From contig JBIKIQ010000003.1 of assembly GCA_044361535.1 (NCBI GenBank), forward strand, positions 186,001 through 250,000: a stretch of DNA of 64,000 nt, read 5' to 3'. Below are positions 1 to 9,456 of this stretch, one piece after another. A model generated the notes under the pieces. That model did not search any database, was not told the DNA's origin, and saw nothing but the letters and a program-made list of their open reading frames with translations. Numbering within the stretch: the first letter of the stretch is position 1; each line of letters begins with the position of its first letter. The position numbers and the translations under genes are program-made. The DNA comes from UBA952 sp044361535. GTDB taxonomy: Bacteria > Bacteroidota > Bacteroidia > Flavobacteriales_D > Crocinitomicaceae.

Positions 1-1
1 A

Positions 2-1300
2 TGTTTGGTTGATTTTGATTTCCTGAATGCCAAATGTCGTCTTGCTTTGGAAATGAATGCTGTTTTGCCATTGATAAATCGAAAAACTGATTTTGATTAT
101 GTAGAGGCATATCACCCTATTTTGCGAAATACAAATTCGTTGGTTAAAAAAGAGACAAAATCTCAAGCCATTAGAATGAATCAAAATCAAAGAATGATGG
201 TGATTTCCGGTCCAAATGCAGGTGGAAAAAGTATTACGTTAAAGACGGTTGGCTTGCTCCAACTGATGCTTCAATCGGGTTTGTTGATTCCTGTTAATGA
301 AAATAGTAAAGCCTGTTTTTTTCAACAGATTTTTTCGGATATTGGAGATAATCAATCCATTGAAAATGAATTATCGACCTATTCGTATCGCTTGCAGCGT
401 ATGAACCATTTTTTGAAGGGATCAAACCATCGAACACTTTTGCTATTGGATGAATTTGGAACAGGTTCAGACCCTGAATTAGGAGGGGCTTTAGCAGAAG
501 TTTTCTTTGAAGAATTGTATAAAAAATCTGCCTTTGCAGTAATAACAACTCATTACAGTAATATAAAATTAAAGGCAAATACATTGAAAAATGCTATAAA
601 CGGCTGCATGCTTTTTGACACAAGCACTTTAAAACCAAAATATGAATTTGCCATGGGGCAACCAGGTAGTTCCTTTACCTTTGAAGTAGCAAAAATGAAT
701 GGAATAAATCCTGAGTTAATTTCAACGGCCAAAGGTTTACTGGATGAAAAAAAGGTTAACTTGGATCGTCTTTTAAATGAATTACAAAGCAATAAAAACC
801 AATTAGAAAAATTGATTCAAGAAAATAGAGAATCACAGGCAAGGACCCAAGAAGCTCGAAATCAATTTGTGGAGAAAAAGGAACATTATGAAAACCGATT
901 GAAATCACAACAATCATTGATTGATCAAAATAATAAGCACTTGGTTGCAGGTAAAAAAATGGTATATTTTATTGAGAAATTTAATCTGAAATCCCAAAAG
1001 AAAGATGCAAACATGGCACTTTGGGAAGAAATTAAAAATTTCATGAAGTTGGAGAAATTCAAAACCCAAGTCAAAATCCAAAAGCAGAAAACTGAAAACA
1101 CGACTTCAAAAATCACGAAGTCAGAACAAAAAAAACAGGACTCCTTGAATCAACATTTGATTGCTTTGGGTTCTTCGGTTCAGGTCTTGGGTACAAATCG
1201 TGTTGGGATAGTGGATAAAATAAATGATAAGTATCTCGAGGTTATTTTTGGAAATACACTCATTAAAGTTCAACGTGAGAAGCTAAGGTTTTTAAAGTAG
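2..1300 (+). CDS. mutS2: MutS2 family ATPase, 3' part (5' end outside window)
   Basis: C-terminal part of a MutS-type ABC ATPase; the reading frame is open through the left edge, so the N-terminus is missing. Walker A is GPNAGGKS (about bases 209-232) and Walker B is LLLLDEFGTGSD. A long charged coiled coil follows (about bases 730-1130), then a short beta-rich tail (SVQVLGTNRVGIVDKI...). This order is typical of MutS2, the anti-recombination or ribosome-rescue paralogue of MutS. No Smr nuclease domain follows the beta-rich tail; from memory some flavobacterial MutS2 proteins lack Smr, so this is probably not a truncation. It converges on the next operon. Confidence 0.93.
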   Translation, partial: CLVDFDFLNAKCRLALEMNAVLPLINRKTDFDYVEAYHPILRNTNSLVKKETKSQAIRMNQNQRMMVISGPNAGGKSITLKTVGLLQLMLQSGLLIPVNENSKACFFQQIFSDIGDNQSIENELSTYSYRLQRMNHFLKGSNHRTLLLLDEFGTGSDPELGGALAEVFFEELYKKSAFAVITTHYSNIKLKANTLKNAINGCMLFDTSTLKPKYEFAMGQPGSSFTFEVAKMNGINPELISTAKGLLDEKKVNLDRLLNELQSNKNQLEKLIQENRESQARTQEARNQFVEKKEHYENRLKSQQSLIDQNNKHLVAGKKMVYFIEKFNLKSQKKDANMALWEEIKNFMKLEKFKTQVKIQKQKTENTTSKITKSEQKKQDSLNQHLIALGSSVQVLGTNRVGIVDKINDKYLEVIFGNTLIKVQREKLRFLK

Positions 1301-1352
1301 TTAAAATCCGTTTACTAATTGACATTAATTCGGCCATTCATAGGCAATCAGT

Positions 1353-2591
1353 TTATGAGCGAAAGGCTTGTCTGTCTGAAAGTAGTCTGATTTCTTTTTT
1401 TTCGAAATCCACACCAAAAACTTTAGGTATCGCTCTTGAGCAATGCCTTGACCAAAGCCCGAATGAATTTGAACCCGTATTTAATAAAGCCAACCAATCG
1501 CCTTCATTAGGTGAATTAAGTGCTTGGTTTTTGATTAAATAATCGCCTGCAAAACAAAGTGGACCAGCTACGTCATAAGTATTAATATCTGAGCTCTTTT
1601 CTTCTCCTTGGTATGTAAAAGTTTTGAAGGAAATTCCACGTGGTTTGCTGTAGGCATCGCGCATCAAATAATCTGCCCCGACATGAATAAAGACTACATC
1701 TTTATCGCCTCGTTTAACCACATACTCCACTTGTGAAAAAGCATATCCTGTATAGAAATAGCACCATTGCCCAAATTCTGTAATCAACTGGTAATTCTTA
1801 ATATTCGCAACATTTGACGCTAATTTTTCTGCATAGCTTTGCATATTAGATTTGCTTTTTTCATCCAATTTTTCAGGAGGTAAGCCACCACCAAGATCTA
1901 AGAAAGTAATTCTCCGATTTATTCCTTTTTCGGAAAGCATTGCATTTGCTTTTTCAGCCAAATCTACAAGTATCTGAATTGCTAAAATTGATGAATCTAA
2001 ATTTGTCATGTGACTTCCTGCATGAACGTGCAATTGAGTCACGGGATAGTGTTCAATAGCTTTCAAGATTTCATCTATTTCCGTAATTGGCACGCCAAAT
2101 TTTGATTCATCACTACTAACATGATAAAGAGAAGGAGCACCAGTATCAATCATGGGATTAATACGAATTCCTAAGGTAAATGAAGGGTTTTCGGGAATAC
2201 GATCAAGTTCTTCTAAGCAATTTACATTTAGTTTAATCTCAGGATAATTAGCGTTACAATAAACGATTTCTCTTCGTGTTTTTACGGGTGAATCGAAGAT
2301 AATTTTATCGAAAGAAATTCCAGCTTGAACGGCTAATTGGACCTCTTCCAAAGAAGCTGCTTCAAGTCCAAAACCTAATTTAACAACATGCTTTAAAACT
2401 TCAGGATGTGGATTGGTTTTAATGGCAATTGCATGAAGTGTATTTTGAGGAAAAGAAGCTTTTAAATGATTGAGATAAGAATCCAATTGATTCCAAGATT
2501 GAAGAATTATGGCAGTATCAAAGTCAGTAATTAGATTCTTTGATACTAAATCTTTCAATGCCCAACTGGCTTCGTTTTCTAAAGGATTCAT
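1353..2591 (-). CDS. Fold-type III PLP-dependent decarboxylase-like enzyme
   Basis: 412 aa, alanine racemase/Orn-DAP-Arg decarboxylase fold. The PLP lysine is K58 in AIAIKTNPHP, the phosphate-binding glycine loop is LDLGGGLPP and the C-terminal sheet contains GSNSFGLWSRHC. Family members decarboxylate diamino acids or related compounds; I cannot name the substrate. It is the last gene of a three-gene operon: its ATG overlaps the TGA of the preceding gene by four bases (2588-2591). Co-translation with a second PLP enzyme suggests successive steps on one amino-acid substrate. Fold assignment is firm, function is open. Confidence 0.8.
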   Translation of the reverse strand: MNPLENEASWALKDLVSKNLITDFDTAIILQSWNQLDSYLNHLKASFPQNTLHAIAIKTNPHPEVLKHVVKLGFGLEAASLEEVQLAVQAGISFDKIIFDSPVKTRREIVYCNANYPEIKLNVNCLEELDRIPENPSFTLGIRINPMIDTGAPSLYHVSSDESKFGVPITEIDEILKAIEHYPVTQLHVHAGSHMTNLDSSILAIQILVDLAEKANAMLSEKGINRRITFLDLGGGLPPEKLDEKSKSNMQSYAEKLASNVANIKNYQLITEFGQWCYFYTGYAFSQVEYVVKRGDKDVVFIHVGADYLMRDAYSKPRGISFKTFTYQGEEKSSDINTYDVAGPLCFAGDYLIKNQALNSPNEGDWLALLNTGSNSFGLWSRHCSRAIPKVFGVDFEKKEIRLLSDRQAFRS

Positions 2592-3982
2592 CCGAATAAT
2601 TTAGCGACTGTTTCTTCAATAATTTCAATCATTCGCAAATCATTAAAAGGTTCAAAACGTCTGTTCAACAATTGTCTTCTAACAGAGTATGAACCAATGG
2701 CCAATCTGATAAATGATTTATCACCATATTGAACAGGTTGTCCTAAAAATACACGATTAAAACCGTCTAAACCTTCATGTTCATTTAAGACAAGGTAATC
2801 GAATAATTTTTTTAGTTCGGAATTATTGAGTGCTTTCCCGTTTGCCAATACCATAAACGATACAATGCTGTCATTGGTTAATTCCATATTAGGCATTAGT
2901 TGGAATGTATCGCTTTGAGCCAATCGACCTGTCACAACTTGGTTCCAGCGTCGAATTAATGCATTGGATTCCTCTTGTGGAAATGAAAGGTAAGCTTCCA
3001 TTTCACGTAATGCTACTTCCCATCGTAAGCGCAAACTAATGTTCTTGTGCGGCAATAGGTTATCTCGGATATTACCCAAAGATTCAGGGAAATCATAGGC
3101 TGAAAAAATCTGATTAAAAAATGATGCGGCTTTTCCGTTAAGATCTTTCAGTTTTTCAGTCCATTGTGTTGGGACTAATAACGCTCCACAAAATGGAGGA
3201 GCTTGATAAAACTTAGATCCAGTAACCATGATCATTACCCCCTTGCTAATGAGTTCATGAATTAAGTTTCTGTCTGTTCTAAATTGACACATATCAACGA
3301 CCCACATAATTTCTGGAAATTCGTCAATAATATGTAAATCGTCTTTAATTCCAGATTTGCTACCAAAAACTAAATTACCCACAATAGGCACGTTAGGATT
3401 TTGTTCAATTATTTTTCGAATCGATTGATTCCTATTTGAAATATGACCACTGTTTTCTCTAGCCGCCAAATAATGTACTTCAGATTGTATCTCATTCGTG
3501 AGCTTTTCTGCCATTGGAATTCTTTCTCCAAATTGATTCCATTCAGAATAATAAGCCAATTCCGCGGCCAATTTAGAACCAGAACCGAGTTCTTCAGGAC
3601 AAGAGACAATGTTAACAATGGTTTTTTGAGGTTTTAACATGGCCTGGAAAAGCAAAGGCAAATACATCATATCGCTTCCGCTTGGGCCGTAATAAACATC
3701 AAAATTAATGGCTGAGTCACCTAATAAACCTTGTAGTCGCTTTGTTTGATCTTCTAAAATTGAATCGTAAAGATGTTCGTCATATTTTTTTAAAAACTCG
3801 CACCCAACTTCATAGCCAAAAGGAGTGAATGTTCCGCATGTACATGACCCCCGTTGAAATAAATTTTCGTATACAACCGGGTTTAGATGGTATTTATTTG
3901 CATTAGTTTCTGGACGTAAAAAAATTCTCTCATCACATCCTGAGGTTATTATATCTAGTAATTCTGTAGTTTCAGAAATCAT
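2588..3982 (-). CDS. Fold-type I PLP enzyme of unknown reaction (aminotransferase-like)
   Basis: 464 aa. The layout is that of a fold-type I PLP enzyme: glycine-rich GPSGSDMMY near residue 99, a cofactor Asp in VVDMCQF (D230) and a Schiff-base lysine candidate K257 in TGSKFYQAPPF, followed by CGALLVP. The short motif PPFCGALLVP after the lysine is unlike classical aspartate aminotransferases, so I do not assign a substrate. Four-base overlaps on both sides (3979-3982 and 2588-2591) place it in the middle of a tight operon with a fold-III PLP decarboxylase and a papain-like fold protein. Confidence 0.75.
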   Translation of the reverse strand: MISETTELLDIITSGCDERIFLRPETNANKYHLNPVVYENLFQRGSCTCGTFTPFGYEVGCEFLKKYDEHLYDSILEDQTKRLQGLLGDSAINFDVYYGPSGSDMMYLPLLFQAMLKPQKTIVNIVSCPEELGSGSKLAAELAYYSEWNQFGERIPMAEKLTNEIQSEVHYLAARENSGHISNRNQSIRKIIEQNPNVPIVGNLVFGSKSGIKDDLHIIDEFPEIMWVVDMCQFRTDRNLIHELISKGVMIMVTGSKFYQAPPFCGALLVPTQWTEKLKDLNGKAASFFNQIFSAYDFPESLGNIRDNLLPHKNISLRLRWEVALREMEAYLSFPQEESNALIRRWNQVVTGRLAQSDTFQLMPNMELTNDSIVSFMVLANGKALNNSELKKLFDYLVLNEHEGLDGFNRVFLGQPVQYGDKSFIRLAIGSYSVRRQLLNRRFEPFNDLRMIEIIEETVAKLFG

Positions 3983-5076
3983 TTATTTACATTTTTTCTG
4001 TGAAATCTTCTTTTTTCTCCTGTGGAATTACACTGAAAGGTAATCCAACAATGATGAGTATCATGTGCTAACTGGCAAGCTGAATTTTGAAGTTTTTCTA
4101 CCCATTCAGCACTCACTAAATAATTTGCTTCAAATTCAAATTCACCTGTATTATAATAGCGTGTCATTTTAACTTCTTCCTTTTCAGTTATTTCAAGATA
4201 ATGCCAAGCTGCTTCACCAATTCCACCTAAGAATAACGCTTCGTTTATGAGATTTTCAGGCCTTGATTTTGGAGGGAAATATTGACCTGGCAATTCATCT
4301 GAAGGCAGAATTTTGGCAGACTTACTCGTAAAGGATTCAAGACTATTAGACAACAATTCTTTTAATGAGTGACCAATTTTATTGGAAAAATACGCCCCTT
4401 TACCATTTTGCCAAATGATGTATTTTCCATTTTCAGATGCGGCTAAAACATTAAAATAAGGAGTAGGAGCAAGGGTGACTGGAAGTAAAAAGCGCTTACG
4501 GAAAACTGAATTTTTTGACCACCCCGCCAAGATTGCTTGAGCTACAAATCTCGCACAATTTGAATGAGATCGAACTAATGCGTTGTAGCGAATATACCCA
4601 CTGTCAATAATTCCATGTATATACTTAAATAGGGTTAGTGGATTAGTTTCGTGATTAATTGAAGCATAGAGAGGACCATCACCGTGAGTGGCCTGCTTGA
4701 TACTTTCTAATTCAGCACATAATTCTTCTAAATTCGTAAGTGTTCCTTGCGGTGACCATTTTGGTTTTGTGTGCAGGGTTAACTTAGGATCCGTTTCAGC
4801 TGATCTTGTTCTTCCATAACCCATTGGTGTAATGTAACGACCAAAGTCGTAATAGAGAAATTGAGTGTCCAGGGCAACAACCATTGCCGCATGTCCAACT
4901 TTAAAATTGATGTTTTTAACTAAACCTAATTTCCTTAAAATCACCCAAATCTTTTCTTGTCCGCGTGCAGTCATTTCTGGCCAAGCCAACGGAATTACAG
5001 CAGCATTTTTGTTTTCACTTAAATTAGAAAGCGACTCATCAAAGGGTTTGGAATTTAATTGTAGCGTAGAGAACAT
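3979..5076 (-). CDS. Permuted NlpC/P60-like (papain-fold) protein, possibly DUF6695
   Basis: 365 aa from the ATG at 5076; a TTG three bases upstream is the only longer start. No signal peptide. A His motif VGHAAMVV (H62) precedes a Cys motif SHSNCARFVAQAIL (C174). That His-before-Cys order is the one seen in circularly permuted NlpC/P60 proteins of the YiiX/LRAT type. Part of the sequence (DFGRYITPMGYGRTRSA) resembles what I remember as DUF6695 of Bacteroidota, but I cannot verify the name. First gene of the operon with two PLP enzymes. An amidase, protease or acyltransferase role is possible; none is shown. Confidence 0.65.
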   Translation of the reverse strand: MFSTLQLNSKPFDESLSNLSENKNAAVIPLAWPEMTARGQEKIWVILRKLGLVKNINFKVGHAAMVVALDTQFLYYDFGRYITPMGYGRTRSAETDPKLTLHTKPKWSPQGTLTNLEELCAELESIKQATHGDGPLYASINHETNPLTLFKYIHGIIDSGYIRYNALVRSHSNCARFVAQAILAGWSKNSVFRKRFLLPVTLAPTPYFNVLAASENGKYIIWQNGKGAYFSNKIGHSLKELLSNSLESFTSKSAKILPSDELPGQYFPPKSRPENLINEALFLGGIGEAAWHYLEITEKEEVKMTRYYNTGEFEFEANYLVSAEWVEKLQNSACQLAHDTHHCWITFQCNSTGEKRRFHRKNVNK

Positions 5077-5193
5077 CAATTAGTTGTAGCATTTATTGTA
5101 GTTCAAAAGTAATGAAAAAACGAACCGATTTTCATTTTAGAATTGAATTACATGTTAAACGGATTGAAGAAAATAGAAAAGTGTAAAAACAAA

Positions 5194-5222
5194 AAAACAA
5201 ACTGACAGAATCAGTTTGTTTT
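5194..5222 (-). terminator. Rho-independent terminator
   Basis: An 11-bp perfect stem (5195-5205 with 5211-5221) around a 5-base loop. On the minus strand it is followed by a T-rich run, so it ends transcription of the small lipoprotein gene before the PLP operon. The A-rich left flank could also let it act in the other direction. Confidence 0.7.
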
Positions 5223-5245
5223 AAAAATGTTTTTCTTAAATAAGT

Positions 5246-5389
5246 TTATTTAGAGGCTAAGTCAGAGTTTTGCTGAACTTTAGCTTGACCGTAAGCATCA
5301 CAGGTTGCTTTTCCACCAGCGCCACAAGACGACATAATACCTACAATGAATAATAAACTTAAAAGTGTTAAAGTAATTTTTGTTTTCAT
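5246..5389 (-). CDS. Small lipoprotein, 47 aa
   Basis: The likely start is the ATG at 5389, giving MKTKITLTLLSLLF... with a hydrophobic signal and a lipobox ending in Cys (IMSSC). The mature part is only about 27 residues (GAGGKATCDAYGQAKVQQN...), with a second Cys. An upstream TTG in frame would place charged residues ahead of the signal and is less likely. Expected to be an acylated outer-membrane or periplasmic lipoprotein of unknown role. It is followed by a strong terminator, so it is a single-gene unit divergent from hemA. Confidence 0.6.
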   Translation of the reverse strand: MKTKITLTLLSLLFIVGIMSSCGAGGKATCDAYGQAKVQQNSDLASK

Positions 5390-5503
5390 AAATTGTGTTG
5401 TTTGTTGCCTTACTTTAACGAATAAATTCAAATAAGGTTACGTTATGGGTTAAAATTACTTAAAAAAAGTTATTTGACCAACATTGCCTTGAAACTTTTG
5501 AAA

Positions 5504-5529
5504 ATATAAGTAATTATACTTACTTATAT
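5504..5529. promoter_or_regulatory. Perfect 10-bp inverted repeat, operator candidate upstream of hemA
   Basis: ATATAAGTAA and its exact reverse complement TTACTTATAT are separated by six bases. The site lies about 70 bases before hemA and about 115 bases from the divergent lipoprotein gene. Symmetry and spacing fit a dimeric repressor; the regulator is unknown. Confidence 0.4.
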
Positions 5530-5600
5530 TAATTCTAAATTAAAGAAGAGTTACAATCGTGACAAATCTATGACAATCGATCTGTATTCAATTCTGAACT

Positions 5601-6851
5601 TTGTATTCAGTGGAAAAAGTTGCGTTAGATTCGTTTTACAGCCTTGCTTTTACGCATCGCTTATTGTCGGTTACAAAAATCGGATTGTTGCATATTGATC
5701 CTGTTGACCAAAAAAATAGGCTGACAAAAATCAAAAATGATTGTACTATTTCTGAATTACTATTTTTATCTACCTGCAACCGGGTTGAATTTATGTTTGT
5801 GACTTCAGAAGAAGTTTCGAACCATTTTATTAAGAATTTTTTAGCTAATCTTTATCCAACGCTAACAGGTATCGATTTGAGTGACTTTTCAGAAAATTGT
5901 GAAATTTATGCCGGTCAAAATGCCGTTAACCATATATTTTCCGTTGCTTCAAGCATTGACTCAATGGTGCTGGGTGAGAGAGAAATTATCACGCAAGTCC
6001 GAAATGCCTATGAATTATCTCGAAAAAATAATTTGACAGGTGATTTTCTTCGAATTGTAATTAGGCATACGATAGAAACAGCAAAGAGAGTTTATACGGA
6101 AACTTCCATAGCAACAAAACCAGTTTCTGTTGTTTCTTTGGCATATCATAAACTGAAATCACATCGCTTAGATCTTAACTCACGGATTTTAATTATTGGA
6201 GCAGGTACGACCAACGCTAATTTGTGTCGATTTCTTAAAAAACATGGGTTCAAGAATTTTACCGTGTGTAACAGAACAGTTAGTAAAGCAGAAGAATTAG
6301 CACAAGAGTTAAATGGAAAACATTTGTCATTAGCTGATTTATCTAATTATCGAGAAGGGTTTGACATCCTTCTTACTTGTACAGCAACTGATCATCATCT
6401 CGTAGGGCAGGATATGTATAACGCATTACTTCAGGGAGATACAGATAAAAAAATGGTCATTGATTTGGCTATTCCTCAAGACATGAATCCGGAAGTCATT
6501 GCTAAAAATGAAATCAATTATATTTCAATTGATCTTCTTCAAAAGGAATCAAATAGTAATTTGAAAGAGCGAGCAAAGGAAATTGAAAATGTTGAAATAA
6601 TTCTTTCTGAAGCGATTTCCTCTTTCGACTATGTAATGAAGGAGAGAAAGGTTGAATTAGCCATGAAGGATGTTCCGAAACAAATTAAAGAGATAAAATC
6701 AACCGCAATAAATCAAGTATTTAAAGATGAAATTGATTCGATGGATGAATATTCCAAAGAGGTTTTAGAGAAAATACTGGGTTATATGGAAAAAAAATAC
6801 ATCAGCGGCCCAATGAAATTGGCCAAAGACATATTAATTCAGAAATCATAA
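5601..6851 (+). CDS. hemA: Glutamyl-tRNA reductase
   Basis: NADPH-dependent reduction of glutamyl-tRNA(Glu) to glutamate-1-semialdehyde, first step of C5 tetrapyrrole synthesis. The catalytic Cys is in LSTCNRVEF (C59), the NADPH-binding segment is LIIGAGTTNANL, and the dimerisation helix is C-terminal. Length, up to 416 aa, is normal. The start is uncertain: an in-frame stop at 5595-5597 leaves TTG 5601 or GTG 5610 as the first candidates and there is no ATG nearby. First gene of hemACD, two bases before hemC. Confidence 0.95.
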   Translation: MYSVEKVALDSFYSLAFTHRLLSVTKIGLLHIDPVDQKNRLTKIKNDCTISELLFLSTCNRVEFMFVTSEEVSNHFIKNFLANLYPTLTGIDLSDFSENCEIYAGQNAVNHIFSVASSIDSMVLGEREIITQVRNAYELSRKNNLTGDFLRIVIRHTIETAKRVYTETSIATKPVSVVSLAYHKLKSHRLDLNSRILIIGAGTTNANLCRFLKKHGFKNFTVCNRTVSKAEELAQELNGKHLSLADLSNYREGFDILLTCTATDHHLVGQDMYNALLQGDTDKKMVIDLAIPQDMNPEVIAKNEINYISIDLLQKESNSNLKERAKEIENVEIILSEAISSFDYVMKERKVELAMKDVPKQIKEIKSTAINQVFKDEIDSMDEYSKEVLEKILGYMEKKYISGPMKLAKDILIQKS

Positions 6852-6853
6852 CT

Positions 6854-7735
6854 ATGCACATCCGAATTGGTACTCGAGGTAGTGAATTAGCTCTTTGGCA
6901 AGCTCATCATGTTAAGGAAATACTGGAAAAAAACGGCAATTCAGTCAGTATTACAATTATAAAAACTCAAGGAGATAAAATTCAGGATTTAAGTTTTGAC
7001 AAATTGGAAGGCAAAGGGTTTTTTACCAAGGAAATTGAATCAGCATTACTTTCAAAGGATGTTGATTTAGCTGTTCATTCGCACAAAGACTTGGAAACTT
7101 CTCCACCGAGCGGTTTGGTTATTGCTGCGGTTTCAGAACGTGAAGACCCAGCTGAGTTACTGCTAATTTCCAAAGGCAACGTTGATCTTTCTCAAATTTG
7201 GGATTTGAAACTTAACTCATGCATAGGAACCTCCTCAGCTAGACGAAAATCAGTTGTGGTTTCAAGGCGTAAAGATTTAAATATTAAGGAATTGAGGGGA
7301 AATGTTCCAACAAGAATTCAAAAACTTAGAGAGGGACAATACGATGCAATTATCTTGGCAAAAGCCGGTGTTTCTCGCTTAGAGATTGACCTTTCAGAAT
7401 TTCATGTGGTTGAATTGGATCCTAAGTCTTTTGTCCCTGCCCCAGCACAGGGTGTTTTGGCCTTACAAATTCGTGAAAATGAAACCGAACTTTGGCAAGA
7501 AATTCAAAAATTAAATAATACCCAGGTTGAGAAACAGATTGCTGTCGAGCGAAAAGTGCTTAATCTTATGGATGGAGGATGTCAGCTTCCGCTAGGTGTG
7601 TTTTGTGATTTAGAAAAAGTATTTGTTTCATTTGCAAAGGATTGGACTGAAGGAGCGCGTAATTTTGATTTTCCTTATTCTGAAAACACTTGCTTGGCAG
7701 AAGAAATTGTTGCAACCTTGAAAGTAAATGGCTGA
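6854..7735 (+). CDS. hemC: Hydroxymethylbilane synthase (porphobilinogen deaminase)
   Basis: 293 aa; polymerises four porphobilinogens. The start MHIRIGTRGSELALWQ is canonical. The catalytic Asp is D79 in HSHKDL, the substrate-binding Arg-rich part is IGTSSARRKS, and the dipyrromethane cofactor Cys is C243 in DGGCQLPLG. It starts two bases after hemA and its 3' end overlaps hemD by eight bases, so the three genes are one operon. The C-terminal domain is a little short after the Cys loop, as is common. Confidence 0.96.
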   Translation: MHIRIGTRGSELALWQAHHVKEILEKNGNSVSITIIKTQGDKIQDLSFDKLEGKGFFTKEIESALLSKDVDLAVHSHKDLETSPPSGLVIAAVSEREDPAELLLISKGNVDLSQIWDLKLNSCIGTSSARRKSVVVSRRKDLNIKELRGNVPTRIQKLREGQYDAIILAKAGVSRLEIDLSEFHVVELDPKSFVPAPAQGVLALQIRENETELWQEIQKLNNTQVEKQIAVERKVLNLMDGGCQLPLGVFCDLEKVFVSFAKDWTEGARNFDFPYSENTCLAEEIVATLKVNG

Positions 7736-8393
7736 ATTTACAATCTTTGTTAGTAGAAATTCAGAGGATGTAAAGGAATTGCAAGATTTTTGTGTCGCAC
7801 AAAACTGGAATTTGATATCAAAATCGCTCATTGAATTTCGTCAAACAACCATTCAATTACCTAATCAGTGGGATATAATTTTTTTCCCAAGTCCCAGGGC
7901 AGTTGATTTTTTCTTTACACAATATCCAACCGGTAGTCTTTCCAATAAGAAAATTGCTTGTGCTGGTAAAGGAACGGCTTTAACACTGCTAAAACATGTT
8001 GAAAAAGTAGATTTTATTCCTAGCAATTCAGGAGTAATTACTGAGGTTCAAAGTGAATTTCAAGAATGGGCCGGAGATAAAAAAATAATATACATCGGTT
8101 CAAATCAATCAAGGAAAAGTGTACTTGTAGGACTTACAACAGCTCAGTATATATTTGTACAAGGATATGAAACTCTTTTTAAGCCGGAGCAAATTATACA
8201 CTGTAATTGTTATATTTTTTCAAGTCCGAGTAATGTGGAATCATTTTTTAGCATGAATCAGCTACCGATTGATGCTATGGTAATTTCTTGGGGGCAATCA
8301 ACGACTGACGAATTAACAAAATGGGGTGTAAAACCGACGATAGAACTAAAATCCGGAAGTCAATCTGAGCTTATATCGTATTTATCGAATTAA
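7728..8393 (+). CDS. hemD: Uroporphyrinogen-III synthase
   Basis: 221 aa, two-lobed HemD fold: first lobe IFFPSPRAVDFFF, second lobe YIFSSPSNVESFF, each carrying the S/SPxxV-type substrate-binding segment. HemD sequences are poorly conserved; position directly behind and overlapping hemC makes the call firm. Cyclises hydroxymethylbilane to uroporphyrinogen III. The downstream gene is convergent 20 bases away. Confidence 0.88.
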   Translation: MAEFTIFVSRNSEDVKELQDFCVAQNWNLISKSLIEFRQTTIQLPNQWDIIFFPSPRAVDFFFTQYPTGSLSNKKIACAGKGTALTLLKHVEKVDFIPSNSGVITEVQSEFQEWAGDKKIIYIGSNQSRKSVLVGLTTAQYIFVQGYETLFKPEQIIHCNCYIFSSPSNVESFFSMNQLPIDAMVISWGQSTTDELTKWGVKPTIELKSGSQSELISYLSN

Positions 8394-8412
8394 AAATATC
8401 TCAACAAGTAAA

Positions 8413-9456
8413 TCAGAGCTCGGAATAGCTAACTCTTTCAACCAATACCTCGGGATGAAGTGCTTCACCATCTATAATATGGTTGACTAATTCTTGACTT
8501 AATAAAGGAGCAATCATATATCCTTTTGTCCCTAATCCGTTGAAAATGAAGTTGCCTTTGTGGTTTTGATGTTCTCCCATAAAAGGACGTCTGTCATAAG
8601 TTGTTGGGCGAATACCTGCAGTATGTTCTTTAATCTCAGGAATACTATCCGATAGAACCTGAAAATTTTCCAAAATACTATTTTTCCCTTCTTCAGTTGG
8701 TAAATCATTTGTAGCATTCCATTCATAGGTAGATCCAATTTTAAACTCATTATTGCCAATTGGTAAAACAAAGCACTTTCTATTTAATGATTCTTTTTCA
8801 GGAATTTCAGAACTTGAAATAGTTAGTAATTGTCCTTTTGTTGGTTTAATGTCAAGATAAGCGAATAAAGGATTTTTTGTTACATGGCTACCCTCGCAAA
8901 AAATAACTTTGTCGAAAACTTCACTTTTATATTGTCTTAAATGTGCATTGTATTGGCTGTAATCAAATTGTTCTTGAACAACTGTATTGTAAGTCTGTAT
9001 AAGGTTGTAACAAGACACCATAAATTTTTCTGAGTTCACCCAATAACACTGCTTAACTCGTCCGGTTCCGAAATTGGTTTTAACTAAATCATAATTATCA
9101 TCTTCTGTGGAAAGAGTTTCTAAATAGTATTTATAACCGTCATTATTTAGTTTCTTTATCCATTCATCTCTTTCTTGATTCGATGAGAATATTCTACGAA
9201 GTTCGAGTGTGTGGAAAAATGATTGAGCGGTTTCCTTTTCAATTTTTTGATAGAATTCAATTAAATAGGGCATAAACTCATCAACACGCCAAGACTTTGT
9301 TGTTCTTCTGAAAACAATTGGATTTATCATTCCTGCTGCAGTAAGCGTAGAGTTGTTATTTCCTTGGTCTATTAATGTAAAGCTAATTTTTCTTTGCATT
9401 AACTGAATAGCAGTTGTTAATCCGGCAATTCCACCTCCAACGAGAAGTATTTTCAT
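8413..9456 (-). CDS. FAD-dependent oxidoreductase, DAO family
   Basis: 347 aa. N-terminal Rossmann motif GGGIAGLTTAIQL with the closing acid in FTLIDQG, then a glycine-oxidase/DadA-like fold ending in FNGLGTKGYMIAPLLSQEL, the C-terminal FAD loop. It resembles amino-acid oxidases and the C-terminal module of MnmC, but is a stand-alone protein. Substrate unknown. The start codon overlaps the stop of the ComF-like gene by four bases, so the two are co-transcribed. Confidence 0.82.
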   Translation of the reverse strand: MKILLVGGGIAGLTTAIQLMQRKISFTLIDQGNNNSTLTAAGMINPIVFRRTTKSWRVDEFMPYLIEFYQKIEKETAQSFFHTLELRRIFSSNQERDEWIKKLNNDGYKYYLETLSTEDDNYDLVKTNFGTGRVKQCYWVNSEKFMVSCYNLIQTYNTVVQEQFDYSQYNAHLRQYKSEVFDKVIFCEGSHVTKNPLFAYLDIKPTKGQLLTISSSEIPEKESLNRKCFVLPIGNNEFKIGSTYEWNATNDLPTEEGKNSILENFQVLSDSIPEIKEHTAGIRPTTYDRRPFMGEHQNHKGNFIFNGLGTKGYMIAPLLSQELVNHIIDGEALHPEVLVERVSYSEL

